Shown: in pieces, positions 10,315-18,098 of the stretch | Layout: each line of letters begins with the position of its first letter | Position numbering within the stretch: position 1 is the stretch's first letter | Notes under the pieces: model-generated | What the model was told of the DNA's origin: nothing | Databases searched by the model: none | Seen by the model: the letters and a program-made list of their open reading frames with translations, nothing else | Made by a program: the position numbers and the translations under genes | Assembly (NCBI RefSeq): GCF_016584085.1 | Contig: NZ_NRSJ01000003.1 | Coordinates: 1-64,000 of the forward strand | Origin: Halochromatium glycolicum | GTDB lineage: Bacteria; Pseudomonadota; Gammaproteobacteria; Chromatiales; Chromatiaceae | Direction: 5' to 3' | DNA length: 64,000 bases

Positions 10315-10680
10315 ATGCCAGCGTTTGCATCCTCAATGACATCCATCCGTCTCGGCCTCTTGGTCTCGCTGTTGTCACTGCTGCCTGGTGTCACGTTCGC
10401 TCAAGCGGATGCTGGCTTCCTGTCCGCACCGGAGGTGCCCTCGCTGCCCGGTCCCTATGAGGGCGACAGCGTCAGCGCGCCTGAGGTCACCATCATCGAG
10501 ACCGATGAGGAGGTGATCTACGAATATCGGGTGAAGGGGCAAGTCTACATGGTCAAGGTCGAGCCGATCGCGGGGCCTCCCTACTACATGGTCGATACCA
10601 ACGGGGATGGCGTTCTCGACGTCCAAGAGCAGGAGGCGCCTGAGCTCTCGGTGCCGCAATGGTTGCTGTTCAGCTGGTAG
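10315..10680 (+). CDS. Secreted DUF2782 family protein
   Basis: This is a 121-residue protein with a Sec-type signal peptide (IRLGLLVSLLSLLPGVTFAQA, cleavage near residue 30). The mature part contains YEYRVKGQVYMVKVEPIAGPPYYMVDTNGDGVLD, the hallmark of DUF2782, whose end resembles a Dx[DN]xDG calcium-binding-like loop (DTNGDGVLD). The function is unknown; it is a periplasmic protein common in gammaproteobacteria, often beside polA or thrB. I start at 10315 because AAGG lies 6 nt ahead; ATG 10336 is also possible and would still leave a signal peptide. Confidence 0.75.
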   Translation: MPAFASSMTSIRLGLLVSLLSLLPGVTFAQADAGFLSAPEVPSLPGPYEGDSVSAPEVTIIETDEEVIYEYRVKGQVYMVKVEPIAGPPYYMVDTNGDGVLDVQEQEAPELSVPQWLLFSW

Positions 10681-10780
10681 CAGTGTTGAACCGGGACGCA
10701 ACCGTTGAACGCGCGGCGGAAGGTGCAGCCGGCCCCGTTCAGGCCGCGTTGGGCTTGAGGTGATGAACGAGGAACAGGGG

Positions 10781-11347
10781 ATGCGGTTCTCGCGCCGTTT
10801 GCTCCCAGTGGCCGAGCGGCTGGAGTCGGTCAACCGGACGGTTGGCCTCTTGGTGTCCTGGCTTGCGTTGGCGATGGTGCTGGTGACCTTCGTGGTCGTG
10901 GTGCTGCGCTATGCGTTCGATTCCGGCTCGATCGCGTTGCAGGAGTCGGTCACCTACATGCACGCGATGCTGTTCATGCTCGGCGCTGCATTTACGCTCC
11001 AGCAGAATGGCCATGTGCGCGTGGATATCCTCTATCAGCGCTTCTCGCGCCGAGGCCGCGCTTGGGTCGATCTGCTTGGCACGCTGCTGCTGCTGTTTCC
11101 GGTCTCGGTCTTCCTGCTGGTCGCGTCTTGGGATTATGTCGCCGAATCCTGGGCCGTGCTCGAGGGCTCGCGGGAGGCCGGGGGCATTCCCGGGGTCTGG
11201 GCGCTGAAGACGCTGATCCTGCTGATGCCGTTGCTGCTGCTGGTGCAGGGGCTGATCTGGGTGCTGCGCAACGGCCTGTTCCTGGCCGGCGTCGAGGCGG
11301 CGCTGCCTGAGCCTGGTGCCCGGCTGGAGACCGACGCCGATGGCTGA
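10781..11347 (+). CDS. TRAP transporter small permease subunit (DctQ type)
   Basis: About 188 residues with four membrane segments (WLALAMVLVTFVVVVLRYAF; YMHAMLFMLGAAFTLQQNGHVRVDI; LLGTLLLLFPVSVFLLVAS; LILLMPLLLLVQGLIWVL). The phrase LQESVTYMHAMLFMLGAAFTL followed by HVRVDI is typical of DctQ of the TakP/mannitol-chloroaromatic branch. It overlaps the large permease by 8 bp, showing translational coupling. I chose ATG 10781, which has GAGG 8 nt upstream, over GTG 10760 or ATG 10763, where a GAGG sits too close. No periplasmic binding subunit lies alongside. Confidence 0.88.
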   Translation: MRFSRRLLPVAERLESVNRTVGLLVSWLALAMVLVTFVVVVLRYAFDSGSIALQESVTYMHAMLFMLGAAFTLQQNGHVRVDILYQRFSRRGRAWVDLLGTLLLLFPVSVFLLVASWDYVAESWAVLEGSREAGGIPGVWALKTLILLMPLLLLVQGLIWVLRNGLFLAGVEAALPEPGARLETDADG

Positions 11348-12722
11348 GCTGATGCCGGTGCTCCTGGTGCTCGCGGTCGGCGCGGTCCTGCTGCTCGGCT
11401 ATCCGGTGGCACTCTCGCTGGGCGGCACCGCGCTGCTGTTCGCGCTGCTCGGCGAGGCGCTCGGCTATTTCGATCACGCCTTCATCGAGGCGCTGCCGAA
11501 TCGGGTCTACGGGGTGATGACCAACGAGACCCTGATCGCGGTGCCACTGTTCGTATTCATGGGCGTGATGCTCGAGCGCTCGCGCGTCGCCGAGAACCTG
11601 CTCGAGACCATGGCGCTGCTGTTCGGGCCGTTGCGAGGCGGGCTCGGGATCTCGGTGACCGTGGTTGGGATGCTGCTTGCCGCCAGTACCGGCATCGTTG
11701 GCGCGACCGTGGTCACGATGGGGCTGCTGTCGCTGCCGACGATGCTCAAGCGGAATTACGATCCGAGTGTCGCTGCTGGCACCATCTGCGCATCGGGCAC
11801 CCTGGGTCAGATCATTCCACCGTCGATCGTGCTCGTCTTGTTGGGTGATGTGCTGTCGGCGGCCTATCAGCAGGCGCAGCTCGACATGGGCATCTTCTCG
11901 CCGGAGACGGTCTCGGTCGGTGATCTGTTCATCGGCGCGCTGATCCCGGGCCTGCTGCTGGTGGCTGGCTATATCAGCTATATGGTCGGCGTGGCCGTGT
12001 TTCGGCCGGCCGCCGTGCCGGCGATCCCCGCCGCCGAGCGTCCCCAGCACGATGCGCGCTTCTGGCTGCGCGTGATCCAGGTCTTGCTGCCGCCGCTGGC
12101 GCTGATCGTCGCAGTGCTGGGCTCGATCCTGTACGGGGTCGCGACGCCGACCGAGGCCGCCTCGGTGGGTGCGGTCGGGGCGCTGCTGCTCGCGGCCTCG
12201 CACCGGCAGCTGAATTGGAAGACGCTGCAGGGGGTGGTGCGTCAGACCACCATTGTCACCAGTATGGTCTTCCTGATCTTCATCGGCGCGGCGATCTTCT
12301 CGCTGGTGTTCCGCGGTTTCGGCGGCGATGAGATGGTGACCGACTTCCTCAGTAGCCTGCCAGGCGGCACCGTTGGTGCGGTCGCCCTGGTGATGCTGGT
12401 GATGTTCCTGCTCGGGTTCATCCTGGACTTCATCGAGATCACCTTCGTGGTCGTGCCCATCGTCGGCCCGGTGCTGTTGGCGATGGGGCTCGATCCGGTC
12501 TGGCTCGGCGTGATGATCGCGATCAACCTGCAGACGTCGTTCCTGACGCCACCATTCGGGTTCTCGTTGTTCTATCTCCGCGGGGTTGCTCCGGCAGAGG
12601 TGCGCACGGCGCAGATCTACAAGGGCGTTGCCCCGTTCATCCTGATTCAGCTGTTGATGCTCGCGGCGCTATCGCTCTTCCCGGCGTTGGCGACATGGCT
12701 GCCGGGCGCGATCTATCGATAA
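11340..12722 (+). CDS. TRAP transporter large permease subunit (DctM type)
   Basis: The 460-residue protein has about 12 membrane segments. Family signatures are ETLIAVPLFVFMGVMLERS, the GIVGATVVTMGLLSLPTML region, CASGTLGQIIPPSIVLVLLGD, and LQTSFLTPPFGFSLFYLRG near the end. The Asn/Pro-rich re-entrant phrases are those of ion-coupled DctM elevators. The start overlaps dctQ (ATG inside its last codons). TRAP systems import carboxylates or related anions using a DctP-type binding protein; none is nearby, so the substrate cannot be said. The sequence type fits the alpha-keto acid/mannitol-type clade. Confidence 0.9.
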   Translation: MAELMPVLLVLAVGAVLLLGYPVALSLGGTALLFALLGEALGYFDHAFIEALPNRVYGVMTNETLIAVPLFVFMGVMLERSRVAENLLETMALLFGPLRGGLGISVTVVGMLLAASTGIVGATVVTMGLLSLPTMLKRNYDPSVAAGTICASGTLGQIIPPSIVLVLLGDVLSAAYQQAQLDMGIFSPETVSVGDLFIGALIPGLLLVAGYISYMVGVAVFRPAAVPAIPAAERPQHDARFWLRVIQVLLPPLALIVAVLGSILYGVATPTEAASVGAVGALLLAASHRQLNWKTLQGVVRQTTIVTSMVFLIFIGAAIFSLVFRGFGGDEMVTDFLSSLPGGTVGAVALVMLVMFLLGFILDFIEITFVVVPIVGPVLLAMGLDPVWLGVMIAINLQTSFLTPPFGFSLFYLRGVAPAEVRTAQIYKGVAPFILIQLLMLAALSLFPALATWLPGAIYR

Positions 12723-12784
12723 AAATGGACAATGGGTCGCGACGGCGACTCATCGCCATCGAGATCAGCAGCTTGGGTGGGCGA

Positions 12785-12860
12785 GCACTTGTCCGTCGTT
12801 TGCTTCCCGTCGTTGCCGCGATCGGTGGCCTCGGAATCGGGAAGTCATCTGCGGACAGGC
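12785..12860 (-). repeat. Degenerate interspersed repeat, family 2
   Basis: The minus strand here (CTGTCCGCAGATGACTTCCC, then GGGAAGCAAACGACGGACA) resembles the plus strand at 34855-34925 (CTGTCCAGAACTGACCTCCC, then GGGAAGCAAATGGCGGACA). Both copies are framed by TGTCC and GGACA ends and lie in intergenic DNA. It is a short miniature element of unknown origin. Confidence 0.6.
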
Positions 12861-12888
12861 ACGAAGCGGTTGGGTGTGATCGAACCGC

Positions 12889-13239
12889 CTAGATTCGGAG
12901 TGGGTCGCCGAGAGCGCCGGTGAGGGGTGGAGGCAGCTCGGTGTTTCGGTGCTCGAGCAGTTCGTTGAAGAGAGCGGGCTGCGGTTCCTGAAACATGACG
13001 CCGATGCCGCTGTTGTCGCCATAGGTCACGATGGCTGGCAGCAGCCAGCGTTTGCCGGCGCAACGCAGCTCGAGCTCGATCGGTGTCCCATTCGGCAGTG
13101 TCAAGGCCTGCACGGATAGGAACATCCCACCGATCGAGAGGTTGCATGCCGTCGCGCCCAGGAAGGGACGCTTGTGGTAGCGGATGTAGACCGGCAGGTC
13201 GAGCTGATGTCGCGCCCCGTAGCGTCGTTCCCCAGTCAT
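12889..13239 (-). CDS. PilZ domain protein
   Basis: A 116-residue single PilZ domain. The c-di-GMP-binding signature is present: RYGAR at residues 6-10 (RxxxR) and NLSIGG (N/DxSxxG), followed by the beta-barrel strands (PIELELRCAGKRWLLPAIVTY). The last 20 residues are disordered. It sits convergent with the TRAP genes and divergent from two pilus retraction ATPases (177 bp away), so a role in surface motility or pilus control is plausible but inferred. It lacks the features of the degenerate PilZ proteins of the pilus machinery. Confidence 0.85.
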   Translation of the reverse strand: MTGERRYGARHQLDLPVYIRYHKRPFLGATACNLSIGGMFLSVQALTLPNGTPIELELRCAGKRWLLPAIVTYGDNSGIGVMFQEPQPALFNELLEHRNTELPPPLTGALGDPLRI

Positions 13240-13415
13240 CCTGTGTTCTCCTGCTTGAAGATTTCTATCGTTGGCACGTGATCTTAGCTGCTCAACTTTA
13301 CCGTCGAGTTCAGCTTCGATGACTGCTCTGTGACCGTTACCACGGACATCCCTGTTGTCCCCGCTGCCTCGCGCCGTGATACTGCAATGATTCCGCTTGA
13401 TTGCTGAGGGCTCGC

Positions 13416-14600
13416 ATGGATCGTCAACAAGCCGCCAAGTTCGTGCTCGATTGTCTCCGGACGATGCTGGCTCGCAATGGCTCGGATCTGTTCATCTCGG
13501 CCGGTTTTCCGCCCGCCTGCAAGTTCGATGGCAAGCTGACGCCGCTCAGCCAGCAGGCGCTGAAGCCCGAGCAGACCTCGATCTTGGCACGCTCGATCAT
13601 GAACGATCAGCAGGTGCGCCAGTTCGACGCGAGCAAGGAATGCAACTTCGCGATCAGCCCGCCCGGCATCGGCCGTTTCCGGGTCAACGCCTTCGTGCAG
13701 CAAGGGCGCTCAGGGCTGGTGTTGCGGACCATCCCGACCGAGATCCCGACTGTCGAGCAGCTCGGGCTGCCGGCGGTGCTCGCGGAGCTGGTGATGGCCA
13801 AACGGGGTCTGGTCCTGGTCGTCGGCGGCACCGGCTCGGGCAAGTCGACCTCGTTGGCGGCGATGCTCGGCCACCGCAACCGCGAGAGCTATGGTCATAT
13901 CATCACGATCGAGGACCCGGTCGAGTTCGTCCATGATCATCAGAACTGTCTGGTCACCCAGCGCGAGGTCGGCCTCGACACCGAATCCTGGGACAATGCG
14001 CTGGTCAACACCCTGCGGCAGGCGCCGGATGTGATCCTGATCGGTGAGATTCGGACGCGCGAGACGATGGAACACGCAATCAATTTCTCCGAGACCGGCC
14101 ACCTGTGCCTGTCGACCCTCCACGCCAACAGCACCAACCAGGCCCTGGACAGGATCATCAACCTGTTCCCAGAGGAGCGTCGCGCGCAATTGCTGATGGA
14201 CCTCTCACTGAATCTGCGGGCGATCATCTCGCAGCGGTTGTTGCCGAAGATCGGCGGTGGGCGGGTCGCGGCGATCGAGGTCATGATCAATTCTCCGCTC
14301 ATCCAAGACCTGGTCTTCAAAGGCAGGGTCAGTGAGATCAAGGCGGTGATGCAGCGCTCGAAGGAGCTTGGGATGCAGACCTTCGATATGGCCTTGTTCG
14401 ACCTCTACGAGGATGGCCAGATCAGCTATGAGGACGCGCTGCGCAGCGCCGACTCGATGAACGAGCTGCGCCTGCGCATCAAGCTCGAGAGCAAGCGCGG
14501 TTCCGGGACGGGCGCGTTGGGCGATGAGGACGGGCTTGCGCTCCTCGACGACAACGAGCTTCCGAGCTCCGCGTTCCCCGACGACCCCGGCTCCCGCTGA
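13416..14600 (+). CDS. pilU: Type IV pilus retraction ATPase, PilU-like
   Basis: The 394-residue protein has the PilT/PilU hexameric ATPase fold: N-terminal PAS-like domain (LARNGSDLFISAGFPP), Walker A GGTGSGKS, Asp box GHIITIEDPVEFVH, Walker B APDVILIGEIRTRETME and His box TGHLCLSTLHA. Phrases such as CNFAISPPGIGRFRVNAF, ELGMQTFDMALFDLYEDG and ISYEDALRSADS match PilU closely, and a 30-residue acidic tail extends beyond the usual end. The start is ATG 13416 with GAGG 6 nt upstream (TTG 13401 also lies in frame). PilU assists PilT in pulling pili against load. A second paralogue follows after 7 bp, so the two are almost certainly cotranscribed. Confidence 0.9.
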   Translation: MDRQQAAKFVLDCLRTMLARNGSDLFISAGFPPACKFDGKLTPLSQQALKPEQTSILARSIMNDQQVRQFDASKECNFAISPPGIGRFRVNAFVQQGRSGLVLRTIPTEIPTVEQLGLPAVLAELVMAKRGLVLVVGGTGSGKSTSLAAMLGHRNRESYGHIITIEDPVEFVHDHQNCLVTQREVGLDTESWDNALVNTLRQAPDVILIGEIRTRETMEHAINFSETGHLCLSTLHANSTNQALDRIINLFPEERRAQLLMDLSLNLRAIISQRLLPKIGGGRVAAIEVMINSPLIQDLVFKGRVSEIKAVMQRSKELGMQTFDMALFDLYEDGQISYEDALRSADSMNELRLRIKLESKRGSGTGALGDEDGLALLDDNELPSSAFPDDPGSR

Positions 14601-14607
14601 GCGCTGT

Positions 14608-15663
14608 ATGGATTTCCGCCCTTATCTCGAGATGATGGTGGCGAAGAAGGCGTCCGACCTCTTCGTCAGCGCCGGCTCGCCGGTTCAGATCAAGATCGAC
14701 GGCAAGTTCCATCGCATCGGCGAGACCCACTACACCCCGGCACTGTGCCGTGAGGCCGTGCATTCGCTGTTGACCGAGGCACAGATCGCGGAGCTCGATG
14801 CCAAGCGCGAGATCGACCTCGGTATCGGCCTCGCCGGTTGCGGTCGCTTCCGCATCAACGCCTTCCATCAGCGCGGCTCGCTCGGCATGGTGATTCGCTA
14901 TCTCTCGACCGAGATCCCAAGCATCGATGCCCTGCAGCTGCCGCCGGTGCTCAAGGAGATCGTGATGCACCGGCGTGGTATCGTGCTGATGGTCGGGGCG
15001 ACTGGCTCGGGCAAGTCGACCACGCTCGCGGCGATGATCGAGCACCGCAACCTCAACAGTCAGGGTCATATCCTGACCATCGAGGACCCGGTCGAATACC
15101 TGCATCCGCACAAGGGCTGTATCGTCAACCAGCGCGAGCTCGGCGATGACACCCTCTCCTATGCTGCGGCGCTCAAGAGTTCGCTCAGGGAGGCGCCGGA
15201 TGTGATCCTGATCGGCGAGATCCGCGACCGTGAGACGATGGAGGCGGCGATCGAGCTCTCCGGTACCGGCCATCTCGCGATCTCGACGCTGCACGCGAAC
15301 AACGCCCATCAGGCTATGGAGCGGATCATCAATCTGTTTCCGCAGGCGATGCACAAGACCCTCTTCATGGACCTGTCGCTGAACCTGCGTGCGATCATCG
15401 CGCAGCGTCTGGTGCGCACGGTCGAAGACAAGCGGGCCGCGGTGGTCGAGATCCTGGTCAACACCCCGCACATCGCGGATCTCGTCCGAGAAGGCCGGGC
15501 CGACGAGATCAAAGAGGCGATGGCCGACAGCAGCGAGGGCGGCATGATCACCTTCGACGACGCCTTGCTCGCGCTCTACCGGGAAGGCCGCATCAGCCTC
15601 GAGGAGTGTCTCGTGCACGCGGATTCGGCGGCGAATCTCGAGGCGCAGATCAACTTCGGTTGA
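14608..15663 (+). CDS. Second PilT/PilU family retraction ATPase
   Basis: A 351-residue paralogue of the preceding protein, starting MDFRPYLEMMVAKKASDLFVSAG. It has Walker A GATGSGKS, Asp box GHILTIEDPVEYLH, Walker B APDVILIGEIRDRETME and His box TGHLAISTLHANNAH. It keeps the PilU-like end (ISLEECLVHADS) and I do not see PilT's AIRNLIRE motif, so it may be a second PilU. The pair lies only 7 bp apart. Tandem duplicates of this type may let the cell tune retraction force. The ATG at 14608 is preferred over upstream in-frame starts because it gives the standard N terminus. Confidence 0.88.
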   Translation: MDFRPYLEMMVAKKASDLFVSAGSPVQIKIDGKFHRIGETHYTPALCREAVHSLLTEAQIAELDAKREIDLGIGLAGCGRFRINAFHQRGSLGMVIRYLSTEIPSIDALQLPPVLKEIVMHRRGIVLMVGATGSGKSTTLAAMIEHRNLNSQGHILTIEDPVEYLHPHKGCIVNQRELGDDTLSYAAALKSSLREAPDVILIGEIRDRETMEAAIELSGTGHLAISTLHANNAHQAMERIINLFPQAMHKTLFMDLSLNLRAIIAQRLVRTVEDKRAAVVEILVNTPHIADLVREGRADEIKEAMADSSEGGMITFDDALLALYREGRISLEECLVHADSAANLEAQINFG

Positions 15664-15936
15664 TCGCTGCTGCGGCCACTGAGGTCTGGCTCGATTCGAC
15701 GATCTCGCGGTCCGCGCCGTCTGATGCGTCGGCATTGGTTTCGTGTCTAACCGCAGCCAAATCCCGTCGATCCAGCGCTTTGCAGATTGACTCGTTCGGC
15801 CTGACCAGTTGGCATACCTGTCCCGATTGATCGCCAGACAGGTTGCGCTGACGGGCCTCCCGTCGATCGCGACAGCGATGTTCTAGCGGGGCGGTCCGGT
15901 CGCGGTCTACAACCATCAATAATGAGGATCTTTGTC

Positions 15937-16518
15937 ATGCTCCGATTCAATGTCCCCGTGCTGCATTTGAACGCCGTGCTCGGCGCACTCATGGCGTTCA
16001 GCAGCGCCGCTGCCCTCGCAGAGAACCCCAAGGTGGCGATGGATGTGCGTATCGGCGGCGAGCCGGCCGGCACGATCGAGGCCGAGCTGTTCGCCGATGT
16101 GGTGCCCAAGACCGCCGAGAATTTCCGTGTGCTCTGCAGCGGTGAAGAGGGCGAGGAGATGCGTTACGCCGGCAGCCCGTTCCATCGGATCATCCCCGGC
16201 TTCATGATCCAGGGCGGCGACTTCACCAACGGCAATGGCACCGGTGGCAAGTCGATCTACGGCGGTCAGTTCGACGACGAGAACTTCGAGCTCAAGCACG
16301 ACGAGGCGGGCCTACTGTCGATGGCCAACGCCGGACCGGACACCAATGGCTCGCAGTTCTTCATCACGCTCGCACCGACGCCCTGGCTCGACGGCCGCCA
16401 TGTCGTCTTCGGCAAGGTGACCTCGGGGATGGACGTGGTCGAGGCGATGGAGGCGCAGGGCTCACGCCGTGGCCAGACCAAGACCGAGGTCGTGATGAGC
16501 GATTGCCGCGTGCTCTGA
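15937..16518 (+). CDS. Secreted cyclophilin-type peptidyl-prolyl isomerase
   Basis: A 193-residue protein with a Sec signal peptide ending in AALAENPK and a full cyclophilin domain: [69 protein letters not shown]. The catalytic arginine (FHR), the FMIQGGD motif and the QFFIT motif are intact. The insertion-containing CSGEEG form is closer to the eukaryote-like group than to E. coli PpiA. It should help proline-limited folding in the periplasm. ATG 15937 has GAGG 9 nt upstream. That GAGG overlaps an earlier in-frame ATG at 15922, which therefore is probably not used. Confidence 0.9.
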   Translation: MLRFNVPVLHLNAVLGALMAFSSAAALAENPKVAMDVRIGGEPAGTIEAELFADVVPKTAENFRVLCSGEEGEEMRYAGSPFHRIIPGFMIQGGDFTNGNGTGGKSIYGGQFDDENFELKHDEAGLLSMANAGPDTNGSQFFITLAPTPWLDGRHVVFGKVTSGMDVVEAMEAQGSRRGQTKTEVVMSDCRVL

Positions 16519-16842
16519 GGCCGCGCGAGCCGGCTTCGGGCCCTGCGGCGATCGCGTCGCCGGGCGGATAGCGACCCGGGGAACCGGATATATACCCAAA
16601 CCACGTCAGTCGACGGCAGGGCGTAGCGGAGGGCCGCTGCCCGACCCGGAGCGGGCTCGAAACGCCGAAAACTGATCTGCGATGAGTATAGCCATTTCAT
16701 CGGGTCGCCGGACAAGACACGCCCGAGCCGTTCGATGACAACGGGCTCATCCTGTCCAGCAGTCAGCGCGCATCGCAATATGCGCCGCAGTGGAGAAGAC
16801 CATCAACGAAGGCCTGCGCCGAAAGATCCGGTGCCGTACGCC
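16519..16842. other. Intergenic region upstream of doxX leader, nothing recognised
   Basis: About 320 bp with no credible gene. Parts (GGATATATACCCAAACCACG) look unlike the neighbouring coding DNA and could be repeat debris. No promoter could be placed with confidence. Confidence 0.3.
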
Positions 16843-16902
16843 GGTCTCCAGCAGTGAACCCGAAACACTCGCCGCGAGATATCGCGGCCACTGCTGGAGA
16901 CC
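16843..16902 (+). promoter_or_regulatory. RNA hairpin that buries the doxX ribosome-binding site
   Basis: GGTCTCCAGCAGTG (16843-16856) pairs perfectly over 14 bp with CACTGCTGGAGACC (16889-16902). Inside lies a second perfect 7-bp hairpin, GCCGCGA-GATA-TCGCGGC (16871-16888), stacked directly on the outer stem. The only Shine-Dalgarno-like sequence for doxX (GGAGA, 16897-16901) is wholly within the 3' arm, and the ATG follows 7 nt later. In RNA this would block initiation unless opened, so it looks like a translational control element. There is no U-tract, so it is unlikely to be a plain terminator. Confidence 0.65.
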
Positions 16903-16908
16903 CTCATC

Positions 16909-17364
16909 ATGAGCACTGCAACCCTCAACGTTTCGCATCAACAGCCACTGGCCGAGCGTGCTCAGGCGCTCGATCTCAGCGCGCATGCTCACTGGCTGAT
17001 CCGTCTGCCGTTCGCAAGCGTCTTCCTGTTCCACGCAGTCGGCAAGTTCGCCGACATGGCTGCGTTCGCCGGCATGATGGAGCTGCCGCTGTTCGTTGCC
17101 TGGCTTGTCGCACTGGCCGAGCTCGGTACCGGCTTGGGGGTCCTGATCGGCGGCGTGCTGCGCAACGGCCTGGTGACCCGCCTCGCCGGCCTGGCCAGCG
17201 TCCCAGTGCTGGTGGGTGCGATCGCGATGGTCCATTGGGGTCAATGGAGCTTTGTCCCGAGCGACAGCCACCCGATGGGCGGGATGGAGTTCCAGGTCCT
17301 GCTGCTGGCAATCGGTCTCTGGTTCGCACTGACCGGCAACGCCTCAGCTCGCCGCTCGCGTTGA
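16909..17364 (+). CDS. DoxX family membrane protein
   Basis: A 151-residue integral membrane protein with four predicted helices. The DoxX signature is visible at HWLIRLPFASVFLFHAVGKFADM, then FVAWLVALAELGTGLGVLIGG, the HPMGGMEFQVLLLAIGLWF end and a short basic tail. The name comes from the small subunit of an archaeal thiosulfate:quinone oxidoreductase, but most bacterial members have no demonstrated activity. Given a sulfur-oxidising host, a link to thiosulfate or redox metabolism is possible but unproven. Translation is probably gated by the hairpin just upstream. Confidence 0.8.
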   Translation: MSTATLNVSHQQPLAERAQALDLSAHAHWLIRLPFASVFLFHAVGKFADMAAFAGMMELPLFVAWLVALAELGTGLGVLIGGVLRNGLVTRLAGLASVPVLVGAIAMVHWGQWSFVPSDSHPMGGMEFQVLLLAIGLWFALTGNASARRSR

Positions 17365-17414
17365 TCCTCGAGGAGAGCGGCCGGTCTCGCCGGCCCTCCT
17401 GACCGCCGACCCCA

Positions 17415-17438
17415 GGGCCTGCGTGAGTACGCAGGCCC
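17415..17438. terminator. Strong hairpin downstream of doxX
   Basis: GGGCCTGCGT pairs perfectly with ACGCAGGCCC around a GAGT loop, about 50 bp past the doxX stop. It is not followed by a T-run, so it may be a Rho-independent-like stabiliser more than a true terminator. Confidence 0.5.
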
Positions 17439-17456
17439 CGCGCTGTTGCTGACATA

Positions 17457-17616
17457 AGGCGATTTCTGTCAAAGCTCATACCGCCTTGCTGGTCTTTTCG
17501 CTCGCCTTCTTCGTCGCGCCGCCGGTCACATAGCCCGGCTATGCTCCCGGCGACGCTCCTCGAAGGCAAACGACAATCCTGCGCAATTCGGTACGAGCTT
17601 TTCCGGCAATCGCCTA
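17457..17616 (+). repeat. 160-bp palindromic element, copy A
   Basis: Begins AGGCGATTTCTGTCAAAGCT and ends GGCAATCGCCTA. The two ends are imperfect inverted repeats of about 28 bp (GGCGATT, AAAGCTC and TACCG are common to both arms). The interior continues the palindrome down to the centre CATAGCC-C-GGCTATG. It has no coding capacity. Three more copies lie in this window (20721, 26227, 45458). MITE-like or REP-like by structure; no target-site duplication was identified. Confidence 0.9.
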
Positions 17617-17624
17617 AGCGCTTG

Positions 17625-17710
17625 TCCGCGAATAACTTGAACATTTTCGCAAAGCTGGCCTTGCGTTATGGGTGCCAGCAGGCCAGACCTGTTCAGGTTA
17701 TTTGCGGACG
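17625..17710. repeat. Inverted-repeat element, family 3
   Basis: GTCCGCGAATAACTTGAAC (17625-17643) is an imperfect inverted repeat of GTTCAGGTTATTTGCGGAC (17692-17710), 17 of 19 positions matching. The reverse complement of the whole unit resembles 34720-34782 (GTCCGCAAATGACCTGGAT), so this is another interspersed family. It begins only 8 bp after palindromic copy A. Confidence 0.65.
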
Positions 17711-18098
17711 GGCCCTAAGCGGGCCCACATGCAGGGGGTGGCCCTGAACCTCTCGACTGAACTGCGGCCATGTCCCGGCAGAAAGGGTGGTGCAAATGGC
17801 CAATGAGTGGTGCCTTTCAACCAGATGCAGCCGTTGAACGGCCCGCAGGGTTCCTTCCGCATCCCTGATCGCAAACAGGCCGGGACAGCCCGGGACAGCA
17901 CGACGCGGCAGAATCGCCATTCGATTCCAAGGAGCTGTAACACATCGGGTTGAAGCGCCGTTATCGTGCCGTCTGTGCGTCGGTATGGCTGCCCTGGCAT
18001 AAGCGCTGCTTAGTGGCTCTCAGATTGTCCTGTCACCGTTTTGGAACCTGACGCCGATTCAACGGGAACAGGTGTGTTTTGTGCCATTGGAGTCACCG
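17711..18098. other. Intergenic region ahead of the octaheme cytochrome gene, no gene recognised
   Basis: About 390 bp. A short minus-strand open frame (17693-18000) has no family resemblance and weak gene-like character. Any regulatory sites for the octaheme cytochrome operon should be here, but I could not place a convincing promoter. Confidence 0.3.

Noticed and set aside
10992-12203. 403-codon minus-strand frame opposite the TRAP large permease.
   Set aside because: Same reason: charged low-complexity translation, no family signature, and the opposite strand holds a clear permease.
14479-15735. 418-codon minus-strand frame opposite the second pilus ATPase.
   Set aside because: The plus strand has all the PilT/PilU motifs. 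The minus frame has no recognisable domain.
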